NCBI GenBank assembly: GCA_034190875.2
Contig: CM067350.1
Location: 27,067,050-27,131,049 of the forward strand
Direction: 5' to 3'
From: Urechis unicinctus
Lineage: Eukaryota > Annelida > Polychaeta > Xenopneusta > Urechidae
Length of the DNA: 64,000 nucleotides
Below the pieces are notes generated by a model that was given only the letters and a program-made list of their open reading frames with translations, was not told where the DNA came from and made no database searches. Position 1 is the stretch's first letter. Each line of letters starts with the position of its first letter. Shown here in pieces: positions 1 to 13,100 of this stretch. Made by a program: the position numbers and the translations under genes.

Positions 1-1096
1 GCCATACTAGCTTATACATTGCTTATATATGTGTGTGTTCAGCAGCGAGGCAGTGCCGACGATAACCCCGCTCTGGAAGAGCGTCTAGACGAGTTACAGC
101 GTGCTCCCGAGCCCCAGCTGCCTGATGTGCTGATGCTGAATGGCCGACCAGCTGTTTGGCCAGTTGAGGCGCCACCACTAGCGGTGTCGTCGAGCGGTCG
201 AATCAAACGTTATCTTACAGATCCAAGTGCTCGATACATTACGATTTCGCAGCTGACCCGTCCTGGTATGTTCCAGTGGATGAGGTCGCTGTTCAGATTA
301 AGCGGAAGATTACCAGGGTCACGTTACTACGTATCTCGCGGTTGATGTCAATAAGTATACCAGAACCTATAATCATTTGCTGCAGAATAAATACAAATAG
401 AATGTAGCCCTTACACTTGAAGTACCTGGAGTTGCATGCGGTAAAATTGTACGAAGCAGTTCAACAGCGTTTGGGTTCGGGCATTGATTTGTGTTAATGC
501 TGAAGGTGTTCCACATGCATCACATAACTCGTAATCTCAAAACATCATAGATGAAGATAATGGATGCAATAGTTCCACGCCCCACGCACCCGTTACGGTG
601 CTCACGGCATTCCGTCCATGTACTCGTGTCATTTAACAACATATATCAAAATTCACCTCCGCAATCTTGAGCCGCGCAAGCAGCCTTTATCTGTGGTAGA
701 CGACACCTAGCTAATATCTGTTGAGTAATATAACATAGCGTTCAAACTGCCCTTCCATTCCATTCATTGCGTTCTATAGAAGCAGCGTAAATTGTAGTTC
801 CCAGCAATATGATTAAATGTTGGCTGTATACGACACGTCATTCAATGACAAAAGCGACGTTAAACATCGATGCTCTCACATCGTTATGAAACAGTTAATG
901 ATGCGATAATTGGCAACCGGAACGCAGTAAGCGATGGCTCTAACGGTATGCAATATGGCTAGTTAATGCTGTGGTCAGTGTACCGCGCAAACGAGCTACT
1001 CATTTTGTCACATGGACATCAATAATGTGAAGCACGTGTAAAGTTTAACCAAACAACCACGTTCAATCTGTGCAGTCAGTATTCGAAGACACGTAT
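1..1096 (+). repeat. Truncated copy of a long dispersed repeat (copy A)
   Basis: This stretch is nearly identical to 6609-7740 and, in reverse orientation, to much of 10070-11400. It runs from the window edge to the shared word ttcgaagacacgtat, after which copy A passes directly into a minisatellite while the other copies continue into shared flank. Differences from the second copy are a few indels and one reworked patch near 75-130. It carries a small open frame described separately. I see no terminal repeats or recognisable transposase, so the element class is unknown. Confidence 0.85.
19..345 (+). CDS. Unrecognised small ORF inside the long repeat, copy A
   Basis: The open frame encodes about 108 residues and is present in all three copies of the long repeat (also 6644-6991 plus and 11035-11430 minus). 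Its middle has an acidic, possibly helical stretch (ALEERLDELQRA) and its C-terminal half is conserved in all copies (for example SSGRIKRYLTDPSARYITIS). Copies differ by in-frame length changes in the N-terminal third and a few substitutions. I do not recognise a family. The shared frame may only reflect recent duplication of the DNA, so coding status is doubtful. Confidence 0.3.
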   Translation: MLIYVCVQQRGSADDNPALEERLDELQRAPEPQLPDVLMLNGRPAVWPVEAPPLAVSSSGRIKRYLTDPSARYITISQLTRPGMFQWMRSLFRLSGRLPGSRYYVSRG

Positions 1097-1412
1097 TAAT
1101 GTGGTATAGTGTGGTGTTGATGTGGTACAGTACGGTGTTGATGTGGTATAGTGGTGTGTTGATGTGGTATAGTGTGGTGTTGATGTGGTAGATTATGGTA
1201 TTGATGTGGTACATTGTGGTGTTGATGTGGTATAGTGTGGTGTTGATATGGTACATTATGGTATTGATGTGTAATGGTGTTTATGTGGTACAGTATGGTG
1301 TTGATGTGGTATAGTGTGGTATGGTGTAGTGCAGTATGGTGTTGATGTGGTATAGTGTAGTATTGTGTGGTACAGTGTAGTGTTGATGTGGTATAGTGGG
1401 GTGTTAAGGTGG
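1097..1412 (+). repeat. Minisatellite of about 21 bp, TGTGGT/GTTGA-rich
   Basis: Tandem variants of gttgatgtggtatagtgtgg fill this stretch, with several shortened units. It starts at the exact point where repeat copy A stops matching its other copies. The long histidine/threonine-rich frames on the minus strand are only translations of the repeat. Confidence 0.9.
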
Positions 1413-1545
1413 GGGACATATTTATATATAGATATATATACTTTTAATATATATATATATATTGTATATATAAATGTATTTATATACATATATATACGTA
1501 TTTATATAGATCTTATATATATAGTTATAAATATATATACATATT

Positions 1546-1576
<31 letters not shown>

Positions 1577-2106
1577 GTGTCTGTGTGTGTGGGCGTATAA
1601 AAACATATGTAGACATTTAGGTATAAATATAGATATATATATAGATATATCTAGAGAGATAGAGATAGAAGAGATATAGAGAGAGAGAAAGAGAGGCAGA
1701 GAGAAGATCTAGGGAGAGGTAGGGAGAGATAGAGGGAGAGAGATAGGGAGAGGGAGATATATAGAGAGAGAAAGAGAGAGATATATACAGAGAGAGAGAT
1801 AGAGAGAGAGAGAAAGAGATCTCTCTATGTCTAGGGAGACAGAGAGGGAGAGGGTATCCTTCTCTAGAGAGAGGGAGAGGAGAGAGGTCTCTTTCTAGAG
1901 AGCAATAGAGAGAGACAGAGAGATAGAGAGAGATTTCTCTAGATATCTCTGAGGGAGATATAGATCTCTCTATATATAGGGAGAGAGATATATATCTCTA
2001 TCTATCTCTATCTATCTCTCTATATCTCTAGATATATCTATCTATATATCTATATATATATATATATATATATATATCTATATATATATATATATATATC
2101 TATATA
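1413..2106 (+). repeat. Compound simple repeats: TA/TATG, then GA, then TA
   Basis: An AT-rich block with TATATA and TATG steps (to about 1650) is followed by purine-rich GAGAGA with interspersed CTCT (to about 2000) and then by TA dinucleotides to about 2106. No gene is present. Confidence 0.9.
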
Positions 2107-4190
2107 TGCTTAAACATTGATTATGTCTTACGCAATTATGCTACGTGTGTTTTATGGCGAAGCCTCTCGTGAAAGTGTTTTGTGCAGAGGATAAAACGAG
2201 AAATCCTATGACGCACATGGGTTGTTTGAAGCGGCATAACAAATGTGTTATGTCAATTTGGTATTCTTGATTGTTTTATGAATAACAGCATTCTGTTAGC
2301 TTGGGTTTGCAACTTATATTGTAAGACCACACAGGGCCAAATATACCTATCATACTTGATACTTTATCACTCTCATAAATGAAAGGAATTAAACTATGTG
2401 TATTGACATGTTTCCTCAATTACGCACGTTGTCACTTCATCTGGAGGAAAGAATCAGGTGATAGATGCCATTCGCTGTAATCTCACTGTGCTTATTCAAA
2501 TTATATATACTGGCACATTGAATAAACAGTGCTCTTAAACAGGAGTGACATAATTTGCCACTCTGTCTGAGCTCAAATAGTTTGGTTTCATAGAGTACTA
2601 AAGCACTTACACGAGAGGGATTCAGAATCGTTTTATTTTTCCATTTGTTATTTTCAAAATAATGACCACAATGACGACGTTTGTCCACCCACCTCAAATG
2701 CTTATAGTGTAAGATAGTACGTCGTATTTGGGCATTCGTAACGCTTTTTACCTCATTCCGATACCCCTTGGCTCGCAGGGTTAATATGACGTAAGTGGAT
2801 AATGTTACGTCACAAATGCATATTGTTTTGGCAGTTTAAGGTACACGTGGTGTGTGCACTGCATGAGGGCCCGGCTGGTGTTAACATGCTGACACGTTGC
2901 CGCTGCACTGCATCAAGGCGCTGCTGTCGTTCGGAGACCTGATAGTAACCCTCGATTAATCGTATTGTCACGTCGATGTGGCATGTGAAATCAACAGTAG
3001 TATTCACAAAACCATTGTCTCACGCATCAATAACTATATCTTCTTGCAACAACAGGGCATTAGAAGATCCTTACCATGTGCGTATAGTGTACGCGAAGAC
3101 GCTACGATTGGTATGCCGAACGTAGATGCATGTTTTTTAATATGGAGATGGCCTAAATGGAGAAGATACCAATGTACCAAAAATATGTCAGCAACCCTAA
3201 GTTCTACTATGAGCTCAGCGGCTCTGCAAAAATGATCATGTATGCATGCCCACATGTTCATAATCTCATGCATTGGTTAGATGTAGAGGTACGAGTGGTC
3301 TTGAGATGCATCTTCCTATTTGAGAAAATCATCTGCACCACCACATTACATGAGAACAACTGTACACTAAAGAGATTTGATATAAACGTGCCACACGGCA
3401 GTTAGAATGTGTATTTTATCAAACAACTATTCTACAATATAATGCAATTAATTTGAAAGGAAGCTTCCTTTTCATAAATACTTTGTCATAATTATCCCGT
3501 TTCGGCTGACACTATTTATGTTTTGACAAAGGGATTTACTATCCATGGGCAACTGTACATCGTTAACTACGGGCATCAGCTTAAAACTCATACATTCGAT
3601 ACCTACAGTAATAGCGGGGAGTGGCATTACATGCGTCTCTACACACATTCAATGAGGACATTTGTGCAGTATACGCGTGAAACAATGAAGAGGATGGCCA
3701 GCACAAAGTGAGCAAATGACAAACAGCGAGCTGAAATTAAATTATTTAAGAAACGATAATTTTTTTAAGCAATATTCACAATTATATCTCTCAAGAAGAC
3801 GAAGCTCTGTGTATGGTTGCAAATATTGCTGCTGTGAGTAAAACACTTCGTGAAGGGTGTAAAAGTTAGCCAAGGTGTTTTACCTTAACTATCACAGGTA
3901 TCTAACATAGTCATTCCTGTTGAACACGATTCGGATGTGCAATACATTATCTATCAGGCTCTTGTCATTTACCACCGTGCACACGAATCATTAAGCTATC
4001 TGGGTTGTTCAAAAGACGGATGAAGACGGATGAAGATACAGACGGAACGATGATAGCACTACACCTCACGAGATGCCCGATTGCAGGGTTATTGTGATGG
4101 GCTGTAATGTGGAGATAGACGTGAATTAGCACGACATTTTCAATGGCCAAAATACTTCGGCATACGTGACAGGGTATGTGAAAACTGCAT
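2107..4190. other. No recognisable gene
   Basis: This is mostly unique sequence with only short frames. The longest plus-strand ones (about 3157-3405 and 3523-3711) have no family signature, no clear splice sites and no shared copies. I see nothing I can support here. Confidence 0.5.
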
Positions 4191-4194
4191 TTGA

Positions 4195-4506
4195 CGCACT
4201 TCAGGCAATTGCCTTGATGATATTGCGGGAGAGTGTACCTCCATGATAGATGAGTATTCACAAAGCCAACTTGCAGATGATTCCCGAATACCCAAGCAAA
4301 GAATTTTGCGATTGCTCAGTCTGTTCCTTAGAAAACACGGATTATGCAGTAAGCGCCTCAATACGATTCGAAACACCATAAAGCCATTGCAAATGTTGTT
4401 AACAAGACGACAATTCCTGTGAAATTGGGCGGCTCCGTTTGATAGCACAAACACAGTTGGCTTAGTTCCTGATAATGCATATAGTGCAGTCAAACAAAGA
4501 TTTTGA
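4195..4506 (+). pseudogene. Broken coding fragment related to the minus-strand exon at 15.1-15.8 kb
   Basis: In one frame this region reads through a basic helical stretch (RILRLLSLFLRKHGLCSKR) to an in-frame stop near 4420 and then NWAAPF. The exon at 15109-15823 on the other strand has the same order of motifs: NCLD, a spacer, RIMRLLCRLVKRNGVCSKR, a spacer, and NWPAPFE. The two therefore look like diverged copies of one protein family that I cannot name. This copy carries stops and lies just upstream of a LINE ORF1 remnant in the same orientation, so it may be part of the same degraded element. Confidence 0.55.
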
Positions 4507-4603
4507 TATCCAAATGGGCGGTTCTTCTGTAGAGAATGAGTAAGAGGAAATTATGATTTAGGTGCCATAACTGATCAGACTTTCAAGTAGAATCACACTT
4601 TGA

Positions 4604-4895
4604 TTGCAGCAGAACGATCAGCGAATTCTGCAAATGGAACAGAAAGTGAAGTCGCTTGATTAAACTGCCGACAAAACAAGAGCAGTATTCGCGGCGAAAT
4701 TCACTTAGAATATTTGGCTTTAAGGAAAAAGAGAATGAATAACTCTCAGAAAATCGTCGACAGATTAATTAAGGACGATCTGAAGATTGACCTACCGCGT
4801 GGGGCGATTGACCGCTCACATAGGGTTGGGAAGAAACATGAATGGAAATCGCCAAGGCCTATACTTGTGAAGTTCTCAACAAATCATAACAATGA
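4604..4895 (+). pseudogene. LINE (L1-type) ORF1 protein remnant
   Basis: A short coiled-coil-like stretch (LQMEQKVKSLD, about 4622-4658) is followed, after a stop and a frame change, by EQYSRRNSLRIFGF (about 4680-4721). After another frame change near 4735 comes KIVDRLIKDDLKIDLPRGAI with DRSHRVGKK and RPILVKFS up to about 4880. This order (coiled coil, RRNxLRIxG, then IxRxHRVG and PRPIxVKF) is the known signature of the L1 ORF1p RNA-binding region (Transposase_22 family), which coats the retrotransposon RNA. The reading frame is broken at least twice, so the copy is dead. No ORF2 follows it. Confidence 0.8.
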
Positions 4896-4932
4896 CAGGA
4901 CCAGCAGCACAATGGCGATGTGTGCACCGTGA

Positions 4933-5414
4933 GAATATCTTTCCACCTGGAGCAGGAAATTCTCATGTTTACCTGCCGAGCACTTTTTACTTTAACCGAA
5001 TCGTGCTAGTTCAAATAAATTGTAAACAGTCGTTAATATTCATCTCCATTGAAACATTAAATACCGAATATCTGGTGTGGGGGGTTGTGGGGCAGCCTCG
5101 ATTAACATTGCATGAACATTGCATGTCGAAATAGAACATTCAATGATTGCTTTCGTGTGCGAGCTGAAACCATGTTTCGTGCTGCGAGCTCATGTTCCAT
5201 CTTGTTGCGCTACTATCATGATATAGTGCTAAAGAAATACAATAGCACGTAAGATATCTGCATAATAAGCGATGGTAAAGCGGCAACCAATAGAGCCCAG
5301 GCATATATATATATATATAGATATATATTTCACTGTCTGCACTCTCTCTCCATCTTTTTGGCAAAGGACAGGAAAGGCACACAATTACTGAGTTTACGTA
5401 AGATACTAAAGGGA
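4933..5414. other. No gene; short TA run at about 5300-5325
   Basis: This is unique sequence between the LINE remnant and the palindrome arm. It has a small TA microsatellite near 5302-5328 and no supported frame. Confidence 0.5.
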
Positions 5415-6564
5415 TAGAGGAATGGTAGCGTGATTCATTAGAATAGAGGCAGGGAAAGAGAGAGAGGGAGAGAGAGAGAAATGGAGGAATAGATAAGGAA
5501 ATAGAGGGATAGAAGATATACTACGCCCCAAAGACCTGCCTAGATGATATGGATCCGAGAAAGAGATGAAGATATAGACGATATATATGTATACAATATA
5601 TATAGATATATATATCGGGGAGCGTTCGTTAGAATAGAGGCAGTCCGGAGGTACACTACGCCCCAAAAGACCTGCTTCCCCCACTGGCACCGCTAAGACA
5701 GTGAACACGCGCTGTTACGTCAAGTTAATATCGTCTACATGGGCTAACGTTCGTGCGCTAAAAACACGTGGCTGTTCCTTGAGAGTGCCAACCATGACTA
5801 GGATGACGTCACAACATTTGTCGTGAACCCTATAATACTGCGATCCATATCGCGACTTGCAGCAAACATCAAAAACTTCGTGCATCAATGATGAGGGCTG
5901 GTATTGTAGTGTTGGTGTGTGTTGGTTTATCGTACAGGGATTGGTGCATGCCAAAACTTTGCCAATACAGAGACCAAGAGGACTCGCTTACCAGACCATG
6001 AAGTAAGTAGACAAAATCCCTTAAAACAAAAATACATGGTGCAACGGAAATTGCTGAGCTATAAAACCTTGCCATTGCGGCAGACATAACAATGCGCATT
6101 TTGGCCGTTGATCGGCTTAATTTCATTGACAGCGCATATAATGCTTTTCGTCATTTAATTATCTCTGTGGGGTATGGCCATCTTTATTTATTCTTAAGAA
6201 ATAAGAAAATAACTGTCCAATGGTGTTCTGTCTTCTTTTGGATGACATCGGTTACTTGTGTATAAGGATCTCTGTGGAGATGACGTATTTGTGCTGTCAC
6301 CTTATCAAGCAGAGGAGACTCATATGATGCCTATTGGCAATGATACTAACTTAAATCTAACCACCATTAAATGGATCACTTGCTTGTCGTTCTTAGAAAT
6401 AAACCCCACCACATGGGCCCGCTTTTTAAATAACAACAAGCCCACCATTGTGTTTATCGATTTGTTCTATTTGCGAGTAGGTTATATGAACAACAAGCCA
6501 TGGATATGACAGTGAAATATTCTTGTGTTGCCATGCACCAAATAGGGTGGTATATATAACATTC

Positions 6565-6606
6565 TATATATATATATATATAATAATATTATATATATAT
6601 ATACAT
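6565..6606 (+). repeat. TA microsatellite in the left arm
   Basis: A TA run with a central taataatatta separates the two matching pieces of the left arm. Confidence 0.9.
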
Positions 6607-6643
6607 ACTTTGTTCAGCTTTATACATTGCTTATTCTATATGT

Positions 6644-6991
6644 GTGTGTTTAACAGCAGCGAGGCAGTGCCGCAATAAGGGCGATAACCATATTGACGCT
6701 CTGGAAGAGCGTCTAGACGAGTTACAGCGAGCGTGCTCCCCCGCTCTGGAAGAGCCCCAGCAGCGTGCTGATGTGCTGATGCTGAATGGCCGACCAGCTG
6801 TTTGGCCAGTTGAGGCGCCACCACTAGCGGTGTCGTCGAGCGGTCGAATCAAACGTTATCTTACAGATCCAAGTGCTCGATACATTACGATTTCGCAGCT
6901 GACCCGTCCTGGTATGTTCCAGTGGATGAGGTCGCTGTTCAGATTAAGCGGAAGATTACCAGGGTCACGTTACTACGTATCTCGCGGTTGA
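6644..6991 (+). CDS. Unrecognised small ORF inside the long repeat, copy B
   Basis: This 115-residue frame is the left-arm copy of the ORF at 19-345. It shares the C-terminal 80 residues and carries a rearranged, slightly longer N-terminal third in which the LEERLDELQRA motif is partly repeated (ALEEPQQRA). The frame survives despite indels, but function and expression are unknown. Confidence 0.3.
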   Translation: MCLTAARQCRNKGDNHIDALEERLDELQRACSPALEEPQQRADVLMLNGRPAVWPVEAPPLAVSSSGRIKRYLTDPSARYITISQLTRPGMFQWMRSLFRLSGRLPGSRYYVSRG

Positions 6992-7890
6992 TGTCAATAA
7001 GTATACCAGAACCTATAATCATTTGCTGCAGAATAAATACAAATAGAATGTAGCCCTTACACTTGAAGTACCTGGAGTTGCATGCGGTAAAATTGTACGA
7101 AGCAGTTCAACAGCGTTTGGGTTCGGGCATTGATTTGGTTAATGCTGAAGGTGTTCCACATGCATCACATAACTCGTAATCTCAAAACATCATAGATGAA
7201 GATAATGGATGCAATAGTTCCACGCCCCACGCACCCGTTACGGTGCTCACGGCATTCCGTCCATGTACTCGTGTCATTTAACAACATATATCAAAATTCA
7301 CCTCCGCAATCTTGAGCCGCGCAAGCAGCCTTTATCTGTGGTAGACGACACCTAGCTAATATCTGTTGAGTAATATAACATAGCGTTCAAACTGCCCTTC
7401 CATTCCATTCATTGCGTTCTATAGAGCAGCGTAAATTGTAGTTCCCAGCAATATGATTAAATGTTGGCTGTATACGACACGTCATTCAATGACAAAAGCG
7501 ACGTTAAACATCGATGCTCTCACATCGTTATGAAACAGTTAATGATGCGATAATTGGCAACCGGAACGCAGTAAGCGATGGCTCTAACGGTATGCAATAT
7601 GGCTAGTTAATGCTGTGGTCAGTGTACCGCGCAAACGAGCTACTCATTTTGTCACATGGACATCAATAATGTGAAGCACGTGTAAAGTTTAACCAAACAA
7701 CCACGTTCAATCTGTGCAGTCAGTATTCGAAGACACGTATCTCTCTGGTGCAATGAAGCAAATAAGAAGTTTACCTGCCGCTTCGCGAACCGTGTCCTTT
7801 CATCTCATCACCGAAGGGAGATAAGGAAGTGCGTATTATTATTTGTTCCCTTGACTAAAAGTATGTTAAATGATGAGTATCAGACTTGTC

Positions 7891-9929
7891 TTGACTGTTG
7901 GCGCTTAACATGAACCTTTACGATCACCGATTTACTAAACTGATGTCGCTTGGTATGTATAATCATCCCGAAGCTCTGACAGCACTGACATTATTTTTGT
8001 ACAGACGTAGTATACGTGTGGCCAAGGAAATGTACCTTAAACGTTATATGTAATCACTAGGTCGCGTAATCGATATTTACATTACAATTTGCCTATCTAC
8101 TGCAGTTGTTAAACAACAAAATACAATGGTGCGATAAGATGCATAGCTATCGAATCCGGTTGGTAGCAAGGAATATCGCGCACATTTCATCCGCCGCTGA
8201 GTGCCAGATTACTAATATGACAAGCTTTCACTCTGATGCCTCTAGCCAGGGTACCACGAGCGCCTGATTCATCCTGGTAGCTCATGCCGCATTCGACGTA
8301 TTACCTGGCTGCAAGCGCGTTGGTACACCATGCAGTTTCGAATAGTGGGTTAAGTCGATATTGTGAGCGCTCCGCGCCTGCTTCAATGTATCACCACCAA
8401 AATCTCAATTTACACTGGCTCTTGTAACTGGTGTGTTAGCAAACAAGCCAAAATGGAGACAAGACATTAGAGTCAACACTGAGTGTCGTTAGTTTAAGCG
8501 GTGAACCTTGACATTAATGCGCTATTCAACTTTACTGTATGCCGGCCTTTCCAACAGCTGTCAATCAAGCGGAATCAGGCCATCCATCAGGAATAACGCC
8601 TCTTGCGTTATCGCTAAGATGGTGTTTACTTGGGCTTCCGGTACAGCCTATTTACGGGGATGTCAACTTTCCTTAAAACATTCAGTCGCTGGTCAGTCGT
8701 GTTTTCATCTTGTCGCCAATTCAATCATGCTACGCAGCAGGGAAGGGAAATGCGACCCGACAGTAGCACAATTGACAGCAGTATGGTGATTAAATACAGT
8801 CGGATTATTTCCAGTGCAGCCTGTCATCCCGGAAAACAGACCAGACAGTAACAGATAGCATCAGCCAATAGTAGATAACGAATAAGCCATATTGGTGGAA
8901 GATTCCTGCGAGCAATACACTACTCATCATGCAGATACCATACGGCCGATTGTTTCGCCATAATAAACTGATATGCAAATTGTTAGGAATAAGAATTGGT
9001 GTGTATATACTGCAATTTGTATGCTTGTGCTCGTATGTACCAATGGAATGTTTGCCCTTTGCTTAGGCGCTCATTTGTTAAACAGCAATACTTATTTGTT
9101 GTGTGGAATTTTCTACATAATCACAAGATTCGACCAGAGTGCCGGTCGATAGCTGTTGGTATAGTTGCCAGACCATGTGTGCTTTGAAAGCCTAATAATG
9201 TATAGTATGTGATTAGATAGGGAATAAAACATGTGCTTACAATCAAGGACACTTTATCTCCGGATCATATCTCTGCCGACCACTTCGTAAAAGCATAGCG
9301 AAATCCATGGCTGGCGGAGATGTATAGTGTCCGAAACGCCCGAGACAGTGGCATGTTGCATCAAGGACTGATATGGTAGACGGTGGAGAGGTGTATTATT
9401 ATCATTTAGCAGGAGGCGATGAGGCAACTATCTAAGGCACGATGAGCGTTATAACCCAGGGCTCATTATGATAAAGGCATCACCTGTTTAATTGCATTAC
9501 ATTATTCGTCCCAATTATCCGTCATCCGCTACGCATGGATCACCCGGCGACTCAACCAAGCCAAAGGATATCATGCATCGGGGGGCTAGGTGCCTTGGGT
9601 ACGACTTATCTTAGGTACTAGTTATCTTAGGTGTGTTTTGTCTTGCGTACTAATCATCTCAACTGTATTCTATCTTGGGCACACAAGTAATCTTAGATGT
9701 GTTCTCTCTTGGGTATTAGTAATCTTAGGTGTATTATGCCTTGGGTACTACTTATATTTGGTACCTGTTACCTATGGTACTAGTTATCGCAGGTGAGTGC
9801 TGCCTATAGTACGAATTATCTGAGGTAATAGCTGGCTTGGATACTAGCTCTTATTGGCGCTGAAATGCCTTTGGTAGGAGTTGTCGTGGGTAGGAGTTGT
9901 CAGCTTACCAAGACGTGGTCTAGTACTCA
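7891..9929. other. Spacer between the palindrome arms
   Basis: About 2 kb lies between the inverted arms. Frames at 8508-8789 and 8996-9187 are short and unrecognised. I see no transposase, reverse transcriptase or recombinase motif, and no long stems of its own. Confidence 0.6.
9585..9910 (+). repeat. Irregular minisatellite in the palindrome spacer
   Basis: Diverged tandem units built around tactagttatcttaggtg and cttgggta recur about ten times with variable spacing of roughly 28-35 bp. The 68-residue frame here is a translation of the repeat. Confidence 0.75.
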
Positions 9930-11034
9930 TCATTTAACATACTTTTAGTCAAGGGAACAAATAATAATACGCACTTCCTTATCTCCCTTCGGTGATGAGA
10001 TAAAAGGTCACGGTTTCGTGAAGTGGTTAGTATACTAGTTATTCGCTTCATTGCATCAGAGAGATTCGAGTCTACGCATACTGACTGCACAGATTGAACG
10101 TGATTGTTTGGTTAAACGTTACACGTGCCTCACATTATTGATGTCCATGTGACAAAATGAGTAGCTCGTTTGTGCGGTACATTGACCACATCGTTGCATT
10201 AACATCAGCCATATAGAATACCGTTAGAGCTACCGCTTACTGCGTTCCGGGTGCCATTCGAAGCTATTTTATGGCCATTTACCCAAAGACGAACTATGTT
10301 TTTCTTAGGTGCGTTTTAATGTATTATTATGACTATAACAAATTGAGATTATTTTCTTAGTGTAGCGAAATGACATTTTTGAAAAATCATGTGATCATCT
10401 TTCTTAAGTGAATGGAAGTGCAGTTGGAATGCCATGTACAAGATAGTTCTTTTATCTACACGAAGGACAATCATATGCTGACATTTGAGTAGCCAAGCTT
10501 AGATTTTTAGGGAAAGGCTTTGCAAAATGGACATTCTTAAATCGCACGTAATCAATAACAATGAGGGCAGTAAATCTTAGCAGCGGTTATATTACCCAAA
10601 AAGAGACAACAGACATTAGTTAGGTGTCGTCTACCACAGATAACGGCTGCTTACGCGGCTCAAGATTGCGAGGTGAATTTTGATATATGTTGTTAAATGA
10701 CACGAGTACATGGACGGAATGCCGTGAGCACCGTAACGGGTGCGTGGGACGTGGAACTGTTGCATCCATTATCTTCATCTATGATGTTTTGAGATTACGA
10801 GTTATGTGACGTATCCGTGCATAACACCAATGTAAACAGCCGACATCGATAGAAGCATTAAAGCATGTGGGACACATTCAGCCTTAACCAGATCAATGCC
10901 CGAACCCAAACGCTGTTGATCTGCTTCGTACAATTTTACCGCATGCAACTCCAGGTACTTCATGTGTAAGGGCTACATTCTATTTGTATTTATTTCGCAG
11001 CGATCGATTATAGGTTCTGGTATACTGATTGCCA

Positions 11035-11430
11035 TCAACCACGAGATACGTAGTAACGTGACCTTGGTAATCTTCCGCTTAATCTGAACAGCGACCTCAT
11101 CCACTGGAACATACCAGGACGGGTCAGCTGCGAAATCGTAATGTATCGAGCACTTGGATCTGTAAGATAACGTTTGATTCGACCGCTCGACGACACCGCT
11201 AGTGGTGGCGCCTCAACTGGCCAAACAGCTAGTCGGCCATTCAGCATCAGCACATCAGGCAGCTGGGGCTCGGGAGCACGCTGTAACTCGTCTAGACGCT
11301 CTTCCAGAGCGGGGTTATCGTCGGCACTGCCTCGCTGCTGAACACACACATATATAAGCAATGTATAAGCTAGTATGGCCCGCTGTCGGTACCACCCTAT
11401 TTGGTGCATGGCAACACAAAAATATTTCAC
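11035..11430 (-). CDS. Unrecognised small ORF inside the long repeat, copy C
   Basis: The right-arm copy of the repeat ORF has 131 residues. It matches copy A almost exactly apart from two substitutions in the shared part and an N-terminal extension that reads through the left-arm/TA junction. No family is recognised. Confidence 0.3.
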   Translation of the reverse strand: MKYFCVAMHQIGWYRQRAILAYTLLIYVCVQQRGSADDNPALEERLDELQRAPEPQLPDVLMLNGRLAVWPVEAPPLAVSSSGRIKRYLTDPSARYITISQLTRPGMFQWMRSLFRLSGRLPRSRYYVSRG

Positions 11431-11899
11431 TTCCCATTTATGCCAAACGGCTGGTCATAGTGATTACCAGCTGGTCACTATGACGACATCGTATGGTTCA
11501 TTGACGGCCTTTATTGCGACAATTCTAGCATCAATTCACAGCAACAGCTGGCAAGAACTTAGTTATACATCTCAGATATATATCTGTCCAACCTCTCCCT
11601 GGAATAGTGGCAGTGCGGTATCTATAACAGGATCAGTCAGAAACTCGGTAAGTATAACGTGTACCTGATGAAAATACGGTTTCTACTCACTATGCTCACC
11701 TTTCATCTTTAAATGTTACTCTTTGACCTGTACTTGCTTGAGGACTTCTAGTGTCAATACGAAGAGCCCAAACACTATCTGTATGACAAATATATTATTA
11801 GCCTATATAAGTTACCAACATTGACATGAAAAAACTTTCCACCAAACGATACTATCTGTATGACGGTCCGAAAAAAATATTATTAGCCTTATAGTAAGT

Positions 11900-12058
<159 letters not shown>

Positions 12059-13100
12059 TATGTCGATCGGCTTAAAGTCGGACCCACATTATCATATCAT
12101 GGCTTGTTGTTCATATAACCTACTCGCAAATAGAACAAATCAATAAAAAAGTGGTGGGATTTATTTAAGTTAGTGTCATTGGCAATAAGCATCATAAAAG
12201 TCTTCTCTGCTTGATGAGGTGACAGCACAAATACGTCATCTCCACAGAGATCCTTATGCACAAGTAACCGATGTCATCCAAATGAAGACAGAACACCATT
12301 GGACAGTTATTTTCTTATTTCTTAAGAATAAATAATGATGGCCGTACCCCACAGAGATAATTAAATGACGAAAAGCATCATGCACTGTCAATGAAATTAC
12401 GCCGATCTACGGCCAAAAATGCGCATTGTTTATCTGCCGCAATGGCGGGTTTTATAGTTCAGCAATTTCCGTTGCACCATGTAATTTGTCTTAAGGAGTT
12501 TTGTCTACTTACTCATAGGTCTGGTAAGCGAGTCCTGTTGGTCTCTGTATTGGCAAGGTTTTGGCATGCACCAATCCCTGTACGATAAACCAACACACCA
12601 ACGCTACAATATCAGCCCTCATCATTGATGCACGAAGTTTTTGATGTTTGTTGCAAGTCGCGATATGGATCGCGGTATTATAGGGTTCATGATAAATGTT
12701 GTGACGTCATCCTAGTCATGGTTGTCACGAGCAAGAAACAGCCACGTGTTTTTAGCGCACGAATGTTAGCCCATGGAGACGATATTAACTTGATGTAACA
12801 GTGCGTTTTCGCTGTCTTAGTGGTGCCAGTGGGGGTAACAGGTCTTTGGGGCGTAGTGTATATCCAGACTGCCTCTATTCTATTGAATCACGCTTCCATT
12901 CGGGCACAAATTGCACTTCGTCAGCTGTACAACAGAAAATGAAGGTGACTCCATTAATTAATATTTTAATAACCTGACCTCCGTGTACAAGAGAGATGAT
13001 TGACAGCAATCACGCGCTTGCTCTGTTACGAGTGGTGTTCCCATGTTGCATAATACCACATGTCAACAAATACTGATTACTAAGGGGTGTCACTTACCAT

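Larger units (their letters stand above)
5415..7890 (+). repeat. Left arm of a 7.5 kb imperfect palindrome
   Basis: The arm is the reverse complement of about 9930-12900. Matching anchor segments are: 5640-5960 with 12580-12870; 6258-6500 with 12095-12270; 6520-6560 with 11385-11430; 6640-7350 with 10620-11345; and 7560-7880 with 9930-10245. Arm-specific insertions break the match: GA-rich and TA runs at 5450-5620, a TA run at 6565-6605, and a segment at 7350-7560 replaced by other sequence in the right arm. Most matched pieces are very similar. Confidence 0.85.
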
